Shown: piece after piece, positions 1 through 10,314 of the stretch | Position numbering within the stretch: the first letter of the stretch is position 1 | How the letters are laid out: the number at the start of each line of letters is the position of its first letter | Origin: an uncultured Clostridia bacterium | GTDB lineage: Bacteria > Bacillota > Clostridia > Oscillospirales > CAG-382 | Reading direction: 5' to 3' | Assembly (NCBI GenBank): GCA_947630765.1 | Contig: CANRIX010000008.1 | Location: 31,811 to 95,810, forward strand | Length of the DNA: 64,000 bases | The notes under the pieces: model-generated | Database searches by the model: none | Told to the model about the DNA's origin: nothing | What the model saw: the letters and a program-made list of their open reading frames with translations, nothing else | Program-made: the position numbers and the translations under genes

Positions 1-2232
1 AACGACGAGCTTCCGTTCCGCGAAGCCTGCAAGCTGCGCTTTGATTACACCTCCGACTGGGTGACGGACCCGCTCTGGTACGGCGTGGCCAACGGGGACA
101 GCAGCGACGACATCGAAAAGGTCTATCCGCTGTTCTACCTCAACAAAGGCGTCAACACCATCCGCATGGAGGTCGTGCTCGGGGATATGTCCGACGTGCT
201 TCGCCGCGTCAACGAATCCCTGACGAACATCAACGCGTACTACCGTAAGATCCTTATGATCACCGGCGCAAGCCCGGATAAGTACCGCGATTACCGTTTC
301 GAGCGGTTGGTCCCGGACGTCCTGAAGGGGCTGCGCGAGGAATCCGATAACCTTTACGAGGTTTCCGAAGAACTGGCGCGCCTTACGGGCGGCATGGGCG
401 AAAATACCGCGACGCTCGACCGCGTGGCGAACGTCTGCTACCGTATGGGGCATTATCCCACGACCATCGCCAGCTATATGTCGAGCCTGAAGGACTACAC
501 CGCCTCCCTCGGCACCTGGCTGACCGATACGCAGAACCAGCCGCTTGACGTCGACTACCTGTGCGTCCAATCCCCCGACGCGGATCGTCCGCGTGCGGAA
601 GCGGGCTTCTTTACCAAGCTCTGGGGCGGCGTGGAGAAGTTCTTCTGGTCCTTCTTCTCGGATTACGATTCCCTCGGCTCGACGGAGGACGGCGAAACCA
701 TCGAAAACGGCGAGGACTACGCCGTGGAAGTCTGGACGGCGACCTCTCGCGACCAGGCGCAGATCGTCCGAAGCCTCGTCGACGACTCCTTCTCCGTGAA
801 ATACGGGATCCCGGTCGTCGTCAAGCTGGTCGCGGGCGGCACGCTCCTGCCGGCGACGCTTGCCGGGACCGGCCCGGACGTCTATATGGGCGCGGCGCAG
901 GGCGACCCGGTCAACTACGCGATCCGTTCGGCGGTCCTGTCCCTGAATAACCCGAGCAGCGACACGTCGACCGGCTACAACTTCAACGACCTGTCCCGCT
1001 GGGCGGACGACCCCGTGTACGGACCGCTGATCGCGGACGGCACCATTCCGACCTTCGATAAGGTTGTGGAACGGTTCGCGCCGGCGGCGCTCCGACCGCT
1101 GACCCTGTACGGTCAGACCTATGCCCTGCCGGAAACCATGTCCTTCAACATGATGTTCTATCGCAAGGACATTTTCGTCGAGCTTGACATCGCCCCGCCG
1201 GATACCTGGGACGAATTCTACCAGCTCATTTATACGATCGACGCCGCCGGACTGGATATCGGCGCCCCGACCGGCGTCGGTACCTCGACCGTGCTGATGT
1301 ATCAGCAGGACGAGACTTACTATCAGGAAGGCAACTACGACGAGTACCTCGATCTGTTCCGTACTTATTATAATGAAGTCGGATACGATAAGGACTATGA
1401 CAACGTCGACGATTACCTCGCTTCGATCGGCTATACCTACGTCGACGCGGACGGAAACGTCCGCCCGACGACGGACGGCATCGCCATCAATCTGGATTCG
1501 GACGTCTCGCTCGCCGCGTTCCGCACGGCCTGCAACCTGTTCACGCAGTACGGCTTCCCGATCAGCTACGTCCTGTCCAACCGCTTCCGTTCCGGCGAAA
1601 TGCCGCTCGCGATTGCGGATTATACCAACTACAACGCTCTGATCATCTTCGCGCCGGAGATCAACGGTCTGTGGGAATTCACGCCGCTGCCCGGTATGGT
1701 CACGGAGGATCCCGAAACCGGCGAGACCGTCATCGACAATACCACGGTCGGCGCGGTCAGCGCGATGATGATGATGCGCTCGGTCAACGAGAAGAACGCG
1801 CTCGGCGCGTGGAGCTATATGCAGTGGTGGATGAGTGCGGATGTGCAGTCCTCCTTCGGCAACGAAATGGTAGCTCTGCTCGGTCCGTCCGCGAAGCAGG
1901 CGACCGCGAATATGGAAGCGCTCGCCGGGATGTCGTGGTCCAAGGACGAATACGACAACCTGTTCGCGCAGTTCAACGCCGTCGAATGCACGCCGGAATA
2001 TCCGGGCTCCTACATCGTCGGTCGTTACACGAACTTCGCGTTCCTGAACGTGTACAACGATAAGGACGACCCGCTCGACGCGATGCGTTCCTATATCACC
2101 GACATCAACAACGAATTGACCCGCAAACGCAACGAGTTCAACCTGCCTACGGCCGATACCATCAAGGATATGGAAGAGTATCTGACCGAACGGGATATTT
2201 CTTGGACCGGCGGCGCGGAAGGAGGGAACTGA
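1..2232 (+). CDS. Extracellular solute-binding protein of a carbohydrate ABC transporter (5' end outside window)
   Basis: The reading frame is open from the first base, so the start and signal peptide lie upstream of the window. About 743 residues are visible. The first ~240 form a helical, charged region without a clear family. From about base 700 the sequence reads like a family 1 sugar-binding protein: an 'EVWTAT' beta strand, then GPDVYMG, YALPETMSFNMMFYR and PPDTWDEF, which are typical of the two-lobed fold that captures oligosaccharides outside the cell. The protein is much longer than the usual 400-450 residues. It is followed after one base by two permease genes, so it is the likely ligand receptor of this operon. 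The ligand cannot be read from sequence. Confidence 0.85.
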   Translation, partial: NDELPFREACKLRFDYTSDWVTDPLWYGVANGDSSDDIEKVYPLFYLNKGVNTIRMEVVLGDMSDVLRRVNESLTNINAYYRKILMITGASPDKYRDYRFERLVPDVLKGLREESDNLYEVSEELARLTGGMGENTATLDRVANVCYRMGHYPTTIASYMSSLKDYTASLGTWLTDTQNQPLDVDYLCVQSPDADRPRAEAGFFTKLWGGVEKFFWSFFSDYDSLGSTEDGETIENGEDYAVEVWTATSRDQAQIVRSLVDDSFSVKYGIPVVVKLVAGGTLLPATLAGTGPDVYMGAAQGDPVNYAIRSAVLSLNNPSSDTSTGYNFNDLSRWADDPVYGPLIADGTIPTFDKVVERFAPAALRPLTLYGQTYALPETMSFNMMFYRKDIFVELDIAPPDTWDEFYQLIYTIDAAGLDIGAPTGVGTSTVLMYQQDETYYQEGNYDEYLDLFRTYYNEVGYDKDYDNVDDYLASIGYTYVDADGNVRPTTDGIAINLDSDVSLAAFRTACNLFTQYGFPISYVLSNRFRSGEMPLAIADYTNYNALIIFAPEINGLWEFTPLPGMVTEDPETGETVIDNTTVGAVSAMMMMRSVNEKNALGAWSYMQWWMSADVQSSFGNEMVALLGPSAKQATANMEALAGMSWSKDEYDNLFAQFNAVECTPEYPGSYIVGRYTNFAFLNVYNDKDDPLDAMRSYITDINNELTRKRNEFNLPTADTIKDMEEYLTERDISWTGGAEGGN

Positions 2233-2233
2233 C

Positions 2234-3169
2234 GTGGCAAAAGAAAAAGCGGTTATCCGAACGGATCTGACTCGCTTCCAGTGGACCTTGCTGGAAATCA
2301 GAAAGCACAAAGTGGCGTACCTGATGATCGCACCGTTCTTCATCTTATTTACGCTCTTTACGGTCATCCCGGTCGTGCTTTCCCTCCTGCTGAGCTTCAC
2401 CAACTTCAACATGCTGGAATTTCCGTCCTTCGTGTTCCTTGACAACTATATCCGGCTGTTCCTGGACGACGACGTGTTCATTCTGGCGATCAAGAATACG
2501 CTGAAGTTCGCGGCGGTCACGGGTCCGGGTTCCTACCTGCTCTCCCTGCTGTTCGCGTGGTTCATCAACGAGCTTCGCCCGAAGATTCGTTCCATCGTGA
2601 CGCTGATCTTCTACGCGCCGTCCATCTCCGGCAATGTTTACCTGATTTGGACATACTTCTTCTCGAGCGACTCCTACGGTCTTGTCAACGCTTGGGGCAT
2701 GGAGCTCGGACTGCTCGACGAGCCGGTCCTGTGGTTCCAGGATACGAAGTACATCTTCACGCTCTGCTGTCTTGTCGCGCTCTGGACCTCGCTGGGCACC
2801 TCCTTCCTGACGAACATCGCCGGCTTCCAGACGGTCGACACCGCGCTTTACGAAGCGGGCGCGGTCGACGGCGTCAAGAACCGCTGGCAGGAGCTTTACT
2901 ACATCACCTTGCCGATGATGCGTCCGCAGATGATGCTCGGTGCGATTCTTTCGATCACCGGCGCATTCGGTTTCGGCGCGATCATCAGCGCTCTGGTCGG
3001 CTTCCCCAGCCCGAACTATGCGGCGCATACCATCATGCACCACCTCGAGGACTACGGCAACCAGCGATATGAAATGGGATACGCCTCCGCGATTGCGACG
3101 CTACTGTTCCTGATGATGATCGGGTGCAACTTGCTGGTCAACCGAATTCTGAGAAAGATAGGTACCTGA
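2234..3169 (+). CDS. Sugar ABC transporter permease, MalF/UgpA type
   Basis: This 311-residue inner-membrane protein has about six hydrophobic segments and the permease EAA loop (EAGAVDGVKNRW followed by ITLPMMRP near residue 215), which docks the cytoplasmic ATPase. It starts with GTG one base after the preceding stop, with GGAGGG seven bases upstream inside the binding-protein gene, so translation is coupled. It should form a heterodimer with the next gene product and move the sugar delivered by the upstream binding protein. No ATP-binding subunit is in the window; many Clostridia use a shared MsmX-type ATPase encoded elsewhere. Confidence 0.92.
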   Translation: MAKEKAVIRTDLTRFQWTLLEIRKHKVAYLMIAPFFILFTLFTVIPVVLSLLLSFTNFNMLEFPSFVFLDNYIRLFLDDDVFILAIKNTLKFAAVTGPGSYLLSLLFAWFINELRPKIRSIVTLIFYAPSISGNVYLIWTYFFSSDSYGLVNAWGMELGLLDEPVLWFQDTKYIFTLCCLVALWTSLGTSFLTNIAGFQTVDTALYEAGAVDGVKNRWQELYYITLPMMRPQMMLGAILSITGAFGFGAIISALVGFPSPNYAAHTIMHHLEDYGNQRYEMGYASAIATLLFLMMIGCNLLVNRILRKIGT

Positions 3170-3170
3170 T

Positions 3171-4085
3171 ATGTTAGAAAATGCAAGAAACAAAGTAAAG
3201 GCTGCCTACCGGAAGCACCAGACCAACCGGGTGCAATTCAAGCGTTCGGTCAACCGTTCGGCGGGCGGCGACATCGGTATCTATATCCTGCTGTTCATCT
3301 TCGGCTTCTTCATGTTCCTGCCGATGGTCTACTCCATCGTGCAGTCGCTTAAGCCGCTCGACGAGATCTTCGTTTTCCCGCCTCGCTTCTTCGTCATCAA
3401 CCCGACGCTGGATAACTTCCGCGACCTGTTCCGGACCATGTCGGAATCCTGGGTCCCGTTCTCCCGCTACGTGTTCAATACCATCTTCATTTCCGTCGTC
3501 GGGACGATGGGGAACGTGCTGCTCTCCTCCTACGCGGCTTACGCGCTGGCGAAGATCCCGTTCCCGGGGCGCAACTTCCTGTTCCGCGCCGTCCAGTACT
3601 CCCTGATGTTCAACGCGACGGTCACGGCGATCTCCAACTTCATCATCATGTCCGCGCTCGGCTGGGTGGATACCTACCTCGCGGTCATCGTGCCGGCGTT
3701 CTGTACGTCCTTCGGTCTGTACCTGATGAAGCAGTTCATGGAAACCAGCGTCAGGGACGACGTGCTGGAAAGCGCGCGTCTGGAAGGCGCGTCCGAAAAC
3801 AAGATCTTCTGGAAGATCGCCATGCCGATGGTCAAACCGGCGTGGGCGACGCTGATCCTCTTCGCGTTCAAGGACCTCTGGGCTTCCGGCGCGAACCTGT
3901 TCATCTACAGCGAACAGCTCAAGACCCTCAACTACGCGATCAGCCAGCTGGTCACCGCAGGTATTCAGAGAACCGGCGTTTCGGCGGCCTCCACGGTCTT
4001 CATGATGGTCGTCCCGATTCTGGTGTTCATCATTTCGCAGAACAACGTCATCCAGACCATGTCTTCTGCCGGTATGAAGGATTAA
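3171..4085 (+). CDS. Carbohydrate ABC transporter permease, MalG type
   Basis: This 304-residue protein has a basic N-terminus, about six membrane segments and the EAA loop (ESARLEGASENKIFWKIAMPM near residue 200). It is the expected partner of the MalF-type permease, whose stop codon lies one base upstream. It belongs to the CUT1 group by order and by the loop sequence. The ribosome-binding site is weak, consistent with coupling to the gene before it. Confidence 0.92.
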   Translation: MLENARNKVKAAYRKHQTNRVQFKRSVNRSAGGDIGIYILLFIFGFFMFLPMVYSIVQSLKPLDEIFVFPPRFFVINPTLDNFRDLFRTMSESWVPFSRYVFNTIFISVVGTMGNVLLSSYAAYALAKIPFPGRNFLFRAVQYSLMFNATVTAISNFIIMSALGWVDTYLAVIVPAFCTSFGLYLMKQFMETSVRDDVLESARLEGASENKIFWKIAMPMVKPAWATLILFAFKDLWASGANLFIYSEQLKTLNYAISQLVTAGIQRTGVSAASTVFMMVVPILVFIISQNNVIQTMSSAGMKD

Positions 4086-4096
4086 GGAGGAAGAAC

Positions 4097-6340
4097 ATGA
4101 AAAAAATCCATGGATTCAGGTTTCTTCTGATCGTCGTTCTTCTGGTCATGACGGTCGGCACGCTGACGGTCAGCGCGTCGGCGATTCCGTACGCGACGTA
4201 CACCTATGGGCGGAGCGGGTATATGCTCGAATGCCCCGCGGCGTACGTGCCGGTGCCGGAAAGCCTTATCGACGGCAAGAGCCTGCAGTATTCCGTGAGC
4301 GCCGAGGGCGGCGCGAGCGCGAACGCCAAACTGCTGTATGCGACCGAATTCACCAATGCGGACGGCTCGGCGAAAGGTCTCTCCTCGCCGTCGGACGTCT
4401 TCGTCGACGACCTCAACCACGTCTACATCTCCGACACCGGGAACAACCGCATCATCGTCACGGACGACAAGTACAACGTCCGCCTGGTGATCTCGGAGTT
4501 CCTCAACAATTACGGCGTCCCGGACGGACTTTCCCAGCCGAACGGCCTGTTCGTGACGGAGAGCGAGATCTACGTCGCGGATAAGGGCAATTCCCGCATC
4601 GTTATCTTCGACAAGCTCGGCAATTTCGTGGACATCGTCCCGGAGCCTGCCAGCGAAGTCATGCCGGATAACCACGTGTATACCCCGGTCGCCGTCGCGG
4701 TCGACTCCGCCGGTCGTATCTACGTCGTTTCCTCGACGACCAACTACGGCATCCTGTCCCTGAACCGGGACGGCTCCTTCAACGGGTTCGTCGGTGCGCA
4801 GAAGGTCACCTATAACGCGTTCGAGCACTTCTGGAGACTGTTCCAGACGCAGGAGCAGATCAATGCTTCCGAACAGCTCGTCTCGAAGGAGTATAACAAC
4901 CTCTGCATCGACGAGGACGACTTCGTTTACGCCACGATCGCGTCGATCGACGAACAGCAGGTCGTTTCGGCGATTCAGAGCCGTTCGACCTCCGGCGACT
5001 ACGCGATGGTCAAAAAGCTCAACCCGAGCGGCAGCGACGTCATGATTCGCCGCGGCTTCTGGCCGCCCGCCGGTGAGATCGATATGAACAGCGGATTCAC
5101 GACCTCCGGCGCGAACACCTCCGGCCCGTCCACGATCGTCGACGTCGCCGTCGGCGAAAATGGAAGCTGGAGCATCATCGACAGCAAGCGCAGCAAGGTC
5201 TTTACCTACGATTCCGACGGCAACCTGCTCTATGCCTTCGGCGATTTCGGCGACAATATCGGTAATATCCAGAACCTCGCCGCGATCGACTACCAGGGCA
5301 CGAATATCCTGCTGCTGGATAAGACCAACGGCACCGTTACCGTCTATAAGCGCACGGACTACGGCGACCTGCTCGCCGCCGCGATCCAAAACGACATCGA
5401 CCAGAACTTCTCGCAGTCCGCGCAGTATTACACCCGTATTCTCCAGCGCAACAACAACTACGACGAGGCGTATATCGGCATCGGGCAATCGCTCTACCGC
5501 GAAGGCGAGTACGAGGAAGCGATGCTGTTCTACCGCTATGCGAACGATACCGAGCTTTTCTCGGAGGCGTATCAGCTGTACCGCAAGGACTGGATCGAGG
5601 ACCATCTGTGGATCGTCCTGATCGTCGCCGTCGTCCTGATCGTCGCGATCGTGAAGTTCTTCGGCTGGGCGGCGAAATACAACAAAAAGAACACCCGCGA
5701 TAAGGAAAAGCGGGGCTTCTGGGAAGAAGTGATGTACGGATTCCACATCATCTTCCACCCGTTCGACGGGTTCTGGGACCTCAAGCATGAGCGCAGAGGT
5801 TCGCTCCGCGGGGCGATCTTCTGGCTGCTCGCGGCGGCGCTGGCGTTCGTCTACCAGGCGGTCGGCAAGGGGTATCTGGCGTCCGGCCGGGTCGCCTCGG
5901 GCGGCAGCGGCTCCTACGTCATGGCAGCCATGTCCATTATCCTGCCGGTGTTCCTGCTGGCGGTCGGCAACTGGTGCCTGACGACCCTGTTCGACGGCGA
6001 AGGTTCCTTCAAGGACGTGTTCATCACGCTCAGCTATTCGCTGGTCCCGCTGGTTATTTTGCTGATCCCGTGCGTGGCGCTCACGAACGTGATGTCCCTT
6101 GCGGAAATGGACCTGGTGAACATGGTCATCGCCATCGGCTGGGTCTGGGTCGGCTTGCTCGCGTTCTTCGGCGTCATGGTCACGCACGATTACGGTCTTG
6201 TGAAAAACTTTGTGACGGTCCTCTTCTCGATCGTCATGGTCGCGTTGATCATGTTCATCGCGGTGCTGTTCTTCGGGCTGATTTCTCAAATCTATGCGTT
6301 TGGCCACAATATTTACGTCGAACTATCCAACAGAGTGTAG
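4097..6340 (+). CDS. Membrane protein with extracellular NHL-type propeller, TPR-like region and YIP1-family membrane domain
   Basis: The start is the ATG at 4097, preceded by AAGGAGG; the frame stays open further upstream but that part is a shadow of the permease. The 747-residue product has a signal peptide (residues 1-29), NHL-like repeats (PSDVFVDDLNHVYISDTGNNRI and PNGLFVTESEIYVADKGNSRI patterns, residues ~85-430), a short tetratricopeptide-like stretch (YYTRILQRNNNYDEAYIGIGQ, ~440-490), one membrane helix (~500-520) and a C-terminal multi-helix region resembling YIP1 proteins (~560-740). The layout suggests a surface propeller anchored in the membrane. Its position between permease genes and the DUF5696 gene suggests a role in sugar capture or sensing, which is inference. 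Confidence 0.8.
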   Translation: MKKIHGFRFLLIVVLLVMTVGTLTVSASAIPYATYTYGRSGYMLECPAAYVPVPESLIDGKSLQYSVSAEGGASANAKLLYATEFTNADGSAKGLSSPSDVFVDDLNHVYISDTGNNRIIVTDDKYNVRLVISEFLNNYGVPDGLSQPNGLFVTESEIYVADKGNSRIVIFDKLGNFVDIVPEPASEVMPDNHVYTPVAVAVDSAGRIYVVSSTTNYGILSLNRDGSFNGFVGAQKVTYNAFEHFWRLFQTQEQINASEQLVSKEYNNLCIDEDDFVYATIASIDEQQVVSAIQSRSTSGDYAMVKKLNPSGSDVMIRRGFWPPAGEIDMNSGFTTSGANTSGPSTIVDVAVGENGSWSIIDSKRSKVFTYDSDGNLLYAFGDFGDNIGNIQNLAAIDYQGTNILLLDKTNGTVTVYKRTDYGDLLAAAIQNDIDQNFSQSAQYYTRILQRNNNYDEAYIGIGQSLYREGEYEEAMLFYRYANDTELFSEAYQLYRKDWIEDHLWIVLIVAVVLIVAIVKFFGWAAKYNKKNTRDKEKRGFWEEVMYGFHIIFHPFDGFWDLKHERRGSLRGAIFWLLAAALAFVYQAVGKGYLASGRVASGGSGSYVMAAMSIILPVFLLAVGNWCLTTLFDGEGSFKDVFITLSYSLVPLVILLIPCVALTNVMSLAEMDLVNMVIAIGWVWVGLLAFFGVMVTHDYGLVKNFVTVLFSIVMVALIMFIAVLFFGLISQIYAFGHNIYVELSNRV

Positions 6341-6354
6341 AAAGGAGTATGGAA

Positions 6355-9312
6355 ATGAGAAAGAAATGCAGACGATTTGCGCTCCTGCTCCTCTGCTTAG
6401 CACTTGTCGCCCCGGTGTTCGCCTCGCTCCCCGCGTTTGCGGCGACGGATGAAGAACCGTCGTGGGAAGACGATTGGAAGAACACCCTCTATCCGGCGTA
6501 CATGAGTACGGCCTTCAAGACGATCAAGGATCGCATTCTCGGCAATGAAGTCATTGCGCCGATGACGCTTTACAGCGTCGTCAACGGGATTGCCTTCTAC
6601 GTCGACGCCATCACGGGCGAGGTGGTGGTGCTGTCGCTGGAGGACCCGGAGCTCACCAAGGAGGAGATCGACGAAAGCGGCGAGATCCCCGCGTACACCG
6701 CTTACTATTCGACCAACCCCTTCAACGCGGGTTCCAGCCAATCCGCGCAGGGCTCGAATACCTCGAACTCCGTCAAGGAGACGCTGTATTCGCAGCTGAT
6801 CGTTCAATTCTCGCAGAACAATTCCGACCTGCAGATGGATTCCTTCGCGGACGCGGCGGCGAATAACCAGATCACCGTCAGCAACATCCGCGGCGGCATC
6901 CGGCTCGAGTATTCCATCGGGCGCGAGCAGGTGACCTACCTCGTTCCGCGTATGATCGAGGAAAGCAAGTGGAACAGACTGCACGATCAGATCGCACAGA
7001 ATTCGGATACCGCCCGCGACGCGAAGATGTTTGAAGCGTTTTATGTGCTGTATGACGTGAACAATAAGAACATCGCGGAAAAAACCAGGATGGACTATCT
7101 TGACCAGTACCCGGTGCTGGAACGAATGAATCTGCGGATCTGCGAATCCCACATCACGACCCACGAGCTGCAGCGCGTGGAGGACATCGTCAAGCTCTAT
7201 ACCGATTACACCATCGACCAGATGGAGGAGGACCACGCGGAGACCGGATACGTTTCCACGGAGGAAAATCCCCCGCTGTTCAAACTGGCGATCGAGTATA
7301 AGGCGGACACGGACGGCGCTATCACGATCCGTCTGAACGCGGGCAATATCCGCTTCCAGTCGGATATGTACGCGCTTTCCAACGTGATCCTGCTCCCCTA
7401 CGGCGGCGCAGGCAACATCGACAACGAAGGCTACATCTTCACCCCGGACGGTTCCGGCTCCATCATTTCCTTCTCGGATATGAAAGGGGCTGGCAACTTC
7501 ACGAGCGTCAGCTCGATGTACGGGATCGACAACATCTACCATACGGTGACGGGTGCGAACAAGGAGACCATGCGTTTCCCGGTGTACGGCGTCGTCGAAT
7601 GGGCGGACAACGGCTCGCATGACGAGGAACAGCCTGTCCTCGACGACCAGGGCAACATCGTCTATCAGACGGACGAGGACGGCAACCCGGTCCTTGACGA
7701 GGAGGGCAACCCGGTCCCCGAAACGCAGGTCGTGACGGTGCAGGATCTGCTGAAAATCGGCTACCTGGCGGTCATTGAGGAAGGCGACTCCCTCGCGAAG
7801 ATCGCCATCGCCAACGGCGGTTCGACCCACCAGTTCGTCTCCATTTATACCCAGTTCAACCCCCGTCCGCAGGATACCTATGTGCTCAACGGCGGTCTGG
7901 CGGGCAACACGAACGCGACGTGGACGGTAGCTGCGAAGCGGAAGTACACCGGCGATTACACGATCCGCCTGTTCATGCTGAAGGAGGATGTGAACTATTC
8001 CGAAATGGCGCGGACCTACCGCGATTACCTCGTGGGGAAGGGCGTCCTGACCAAGCTGGAGGACGCTTCGGAGGATATTCCGCTCTATCTGGAAACGCTC
8101 GGCTCCATTGATACCACGGACGAAGTGCTCGGGATCCCGGTCATGAAGAAGGTCGCGCTGACCAGCTTTGAGGACGATAAGACCATCCTTCAACAGCTTG
8201 CCGATAAGGGCATCGACGCCGTCAACCTCAAGCTGACCGGCTGGGTCAACGAAGGGCTGTTTGCGACTGCCGCCAACCGCGCCAAGCTCGAAAAGGTGCT
8301 CGGCGGTTCGGACGGCTTCCGCGATCTGGTCGAATATACCAAAGACAGCGGTGCGACCCTGTTCCCGGACTTCGATTTCTCCTATGTCGAACGGACGTCT
8401 GCTTTCGACGGTTTCAGCGAAAAAAAACACACCGCCCAGACCATCGACGGGCGAGTAGCTTGGGCGCAGGAGTACGATCCGGCGTGGCAGTGCTTCCTCG
8501 AATCCGGCGGCCGCGTGCTTTCGCCGTTTGTGATGGAGGACTTCTATGACGGCGTCTGGGAGGACTACGAGGAATACAACGTCGGCTCGATCTCCGTCTG
8601 TACCCTCGGCAGCGACCTCAACTCCGACTTCAACGACGAGACGCCACTGACCCGCGAGGACTCCAAGGTGCTGGTGCGCCGTCTGCTGGCGAAGATCCGC
8701 GAGCAGAACAGCCGCGTCCTCGTGTCCGGCGGCAACGCGTACGCGTTGGAATACGCGACGGACATCATCGACGCGCCGCTGGACGATTCCGGCTACCGCT
8801 ACGCCGACGGCTCCATTCCGTTCACCGGCATGGTGCTGCACGGGTACAAGGAATTTGCCGGCTCCGCGCTGAATCTCGCCGGCGACTACCAGTATTCGCT
8901 GCTCAAGAGCATCGAAAACGGCGCTTCTCCGTATTTCATCGTGGCGTATACCAATACGTCCGAGCTGAAGGGCTACTCCTATTCGTCGGTTTCGCAGTAT
9001 TACGCGATTCGATATGAGATCTGGAAGGACTACATCATTCCCGCGTACAATCTGCTCAATGATGCGCTCAAGAGCGTGCGTACCGAGACGATCGAGTCCC
9101 ATGAATTCCTCGACCATAGCAACAGGGTCGCGAAAGTGACGTACTCCAACGGCGAGGTCTTCTACCTCAACTACCTGACGGAGGAATACACCTATCGGGA
9201 CGGCGAAACGCTTTACGAGATCCCCTCCGGCGGATTCGTGAAGGTCAAATCGGACGGGAGCGCGCAGGTCATCGACGTGAAGAGCGCTTCCGAGCCAAAA
9301 GGGGAGGCGTAA
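6355..9312 (+). CDS. Large secreted DUF5696-type protein of a carbohydrate transport operon
   Basis: The start is taken at 6355 because GGAG lies seven bases upstream; an ATG two codons earlier overlaps the spacer. The 985-residue product starts with a clear signal peptide (residues 1-31, ending near AFA-AT). The rest is hydrophilic and extracellular, with beta-rich N-terminal and central parts and a C-terminal half (VTSFEDDKTILQQLADKGID, then VLVSGGNAYA) that reads like a TIM-barrel with similarity to glycosidase-like proteins. I assign it to the DUF5696 group by overall pattern and by its neighbours, which commonly include sugar permeases. An enzymatic activity is possible but no catalytic residues can be assigned. 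Confidence 0.72.
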   Translation: MRKKCRRFALLLLCLALVAPVFASLPAFAATDEEPSWEDDWKNTLYPAYMSTAFKTIKDRILGNEVIAPMTLYSVVNGIAFYVDAITGEVVVLSLEDPELTKEEIDESGEIPAYTAYYSTNPFNAGSSQSAQGSNTSNSVKETLYSQLIVQFSQNNSDLQMDSFADAAANNQITVSNIRGGIRLEYSIGREQVTYLVPRMIEESKWNRLHDQIAQNSDTARDAKMFEAFYVLYDVNNKNIAEKTRMDYLDQYPVLERMNLRICESHITTHELQRVEDIVKLYTDYTIDQMEEDHAETGYVSTEENPPLFKLAIEYKADTDGAITIRLNAGNIRFQSDMYALSNVILLPYGGAGNIDNEGYIFTPDGSGSIISFSDMKGAGNFTSVSSMYGIDNIYHTVTGANKETMRFPVYGVVEWADNGSHDEEQPVLDDQGNIVYQTDEDGNPVLDEEGNPVPETQVVTVQDLLKIGYLAVIEEGDSLAKIAIANGGSTHQFVSIYTQFNPRPQDTYVLNGGLAGNTNATWTVAAKRKYTGDYTIRLFMLKEDVNYSEMARTYRDYLVGKGVLTKLEDASEDIPLYLETLGSIDTTDEVLGIPVMKKVALTSFEDDKTILQQLADKGIDAVNLKLTGWVNEGLFATAANRAKLEKVLGGSDGFRDLVEYTKDSGATLFPDFDFSYVERTSAFDGFSEKKHTAQTIDGRVAWAQEYDPAWQCFLESGGRVLSPFVMEDFYDGVWEDYEEYNVGSISVCTLGSDLNSDFNDETPLTREDSKVLVRRLLAKIREQNSRVLVSGGNAYALEYATDIIDAPLDDSGYRYADGSIPFTGMVLHGYKEFAGSALNLAGDYQYSLLKSIENGASPYFIVAYTNTSELKGYSYSSVSQYYAIRYEIWKDYIIPAYNLLNDALKSVRTETIESHEFLDHSNRVAKVTYSNGEVFYLNYLTEEYTYRDGETLYEIPSGGFVKVKSDGSAQVIDVKSASEPKGEA

Positions 9313-9315
9313 AGT

Positions 9316-10299
9316 ATGACGAAAACCAAACAGTTAGACCAAAAGGCGTCGACCAAGCGCAAGGGAAGATCGCTGGATAAGGTAAAGGGGAGAAACGGCT
9401 GGCTCTTCATTGCGCCGTTCCTCATCGGCTTTCTGCTGATCTACCTGCCGATGATCGTCGAATCCCTGCAATTCTCGTTCGGCAAGATCCAATACACAGC
9501 CAGCGGGTATGAGCTGGATTTTGTCGGCTGGGAAAACTACCATTACGCGCTGTTTGAACACACCACGTTCGTTCAGACGCTGTGGAGCAGTATCGGGCAG
9601 CTTCTGTTCAACGTCCCCGCGATCGTCGTTTTCTCGCTGTTCGTGGCGGTGCTTCTGAACCAGAAGATGCGCGGACGCGCAATCTTCCGTGCGATCTTCT
9701 TCATCCCGGTCATCGTTTCAACTGGTATTATCGAGTATATCAACACGCAGGACCAGCTTGCGGACATCATGGGGCAGGTCGCTACCGGCGGCAACGGGAC
9801 CAGTGCGAGTACCGGCGGTGAAGAGGACGCGAACGCATTCATCTCCGTCATGGACGTGGCGAGGTACTTCCAAGGCATGGCTGTCGGGCGGGAACTGGTG
9901 CAGTACGTCGTGGACATCGCCAACAGCGTTTACGACATCGTCAATAAGTCCGGCGTACAGATCATGATCTTCCTTGCCGGTTTGCAATCGGTTTCGCCGG
10001 CAATCTACGAGTCCTGCCAGATGGACGGCGCGACGACTTGGGAAATCTTCTGGAAGATCACGTTCCCGATGATCAGCCCGATGATCCTTGTCAATGCTGT
10101 GTATACCGTTATTGATTCCTTCACCTCGAAGGAAAACGAAATGATGAACCTGATTAACAGCGTATACAGCGGCGAAGCTAACGGTCAGGTGCAATCAACG
10201 GCTATGGCGTGGATGTATTTCCTGGTGATCATCCTGATCCTACTGCTTGTCGCGGCAATCATGGGCGGATATGTATTCTACCAGAAACGCGATACGTAA
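9316..10299 (+). CDS. Second sugar ABC transporter permease (MalF/UgpA type) with a long extra loop
   Basis: This 327-residue permease has about six membrane segments and an EAA loop (ESCQMDGATTWEIFWKITFPM). It starts at ATG 9316 with GGGGAGG eight bases upstream, within the end of the previous gene. Between its middle membrane helices (residues ~140-210) is an unusual soluble insertion rich in Gly, Ser and acidic residues, which should lie outside the cell or in the loop before the EAA helix. It pairs with the next gene. That the operon has two permease pairs but only one visible binding protein is unusual. Confidence 0.9.
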   Translation: MTKTKQLDQKASTKRKGRSLDKVKGRNGWLFIAPFLIGFLLIYLPMIVESLQFSFGKIQYTASGYELDFVGWENYHYALFEHTTFVQTLWSSIGQLLFNVPAIVVFSLFVAVLLNQKMRGRAIFRAIFFIPVIVSTGIIEYINTQDQLADIMGQVATGGNGTSASTGGEEDANAFISVMDVARYFQGMAVGRELVQYVVDIANSVYDIVNKSGVQIMIFLAGLQSVSPAIYESCQMDGATTWEIFWKITFPMISPMILVNAVYTVIDSFTSKENEMMNLINSVYSGEANGQVQSTAMAWMYFLVIILILLLVAAIMGGYVFYQKRDT

Positions 10300-10314
10300 A
10301 GGAGGGGCAGAGAA

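Noticed and set aside
4082..6307. Long minus-strand open frame opposite the NHL/YIP1 gene
   Set aside because: It is an antisense shadow in GC-rich coding DNA: the product is a monotonous Arg/Asp/Val/Glu mix without motifs, and the plus strand has a clear gene.
6397..9117. 900-residue minus-strand open frame opposite the DUF5696 gene
   Set aside because: Composition is typical of a shadow frame, and there is no ribosome-binding site or recognisable domain.
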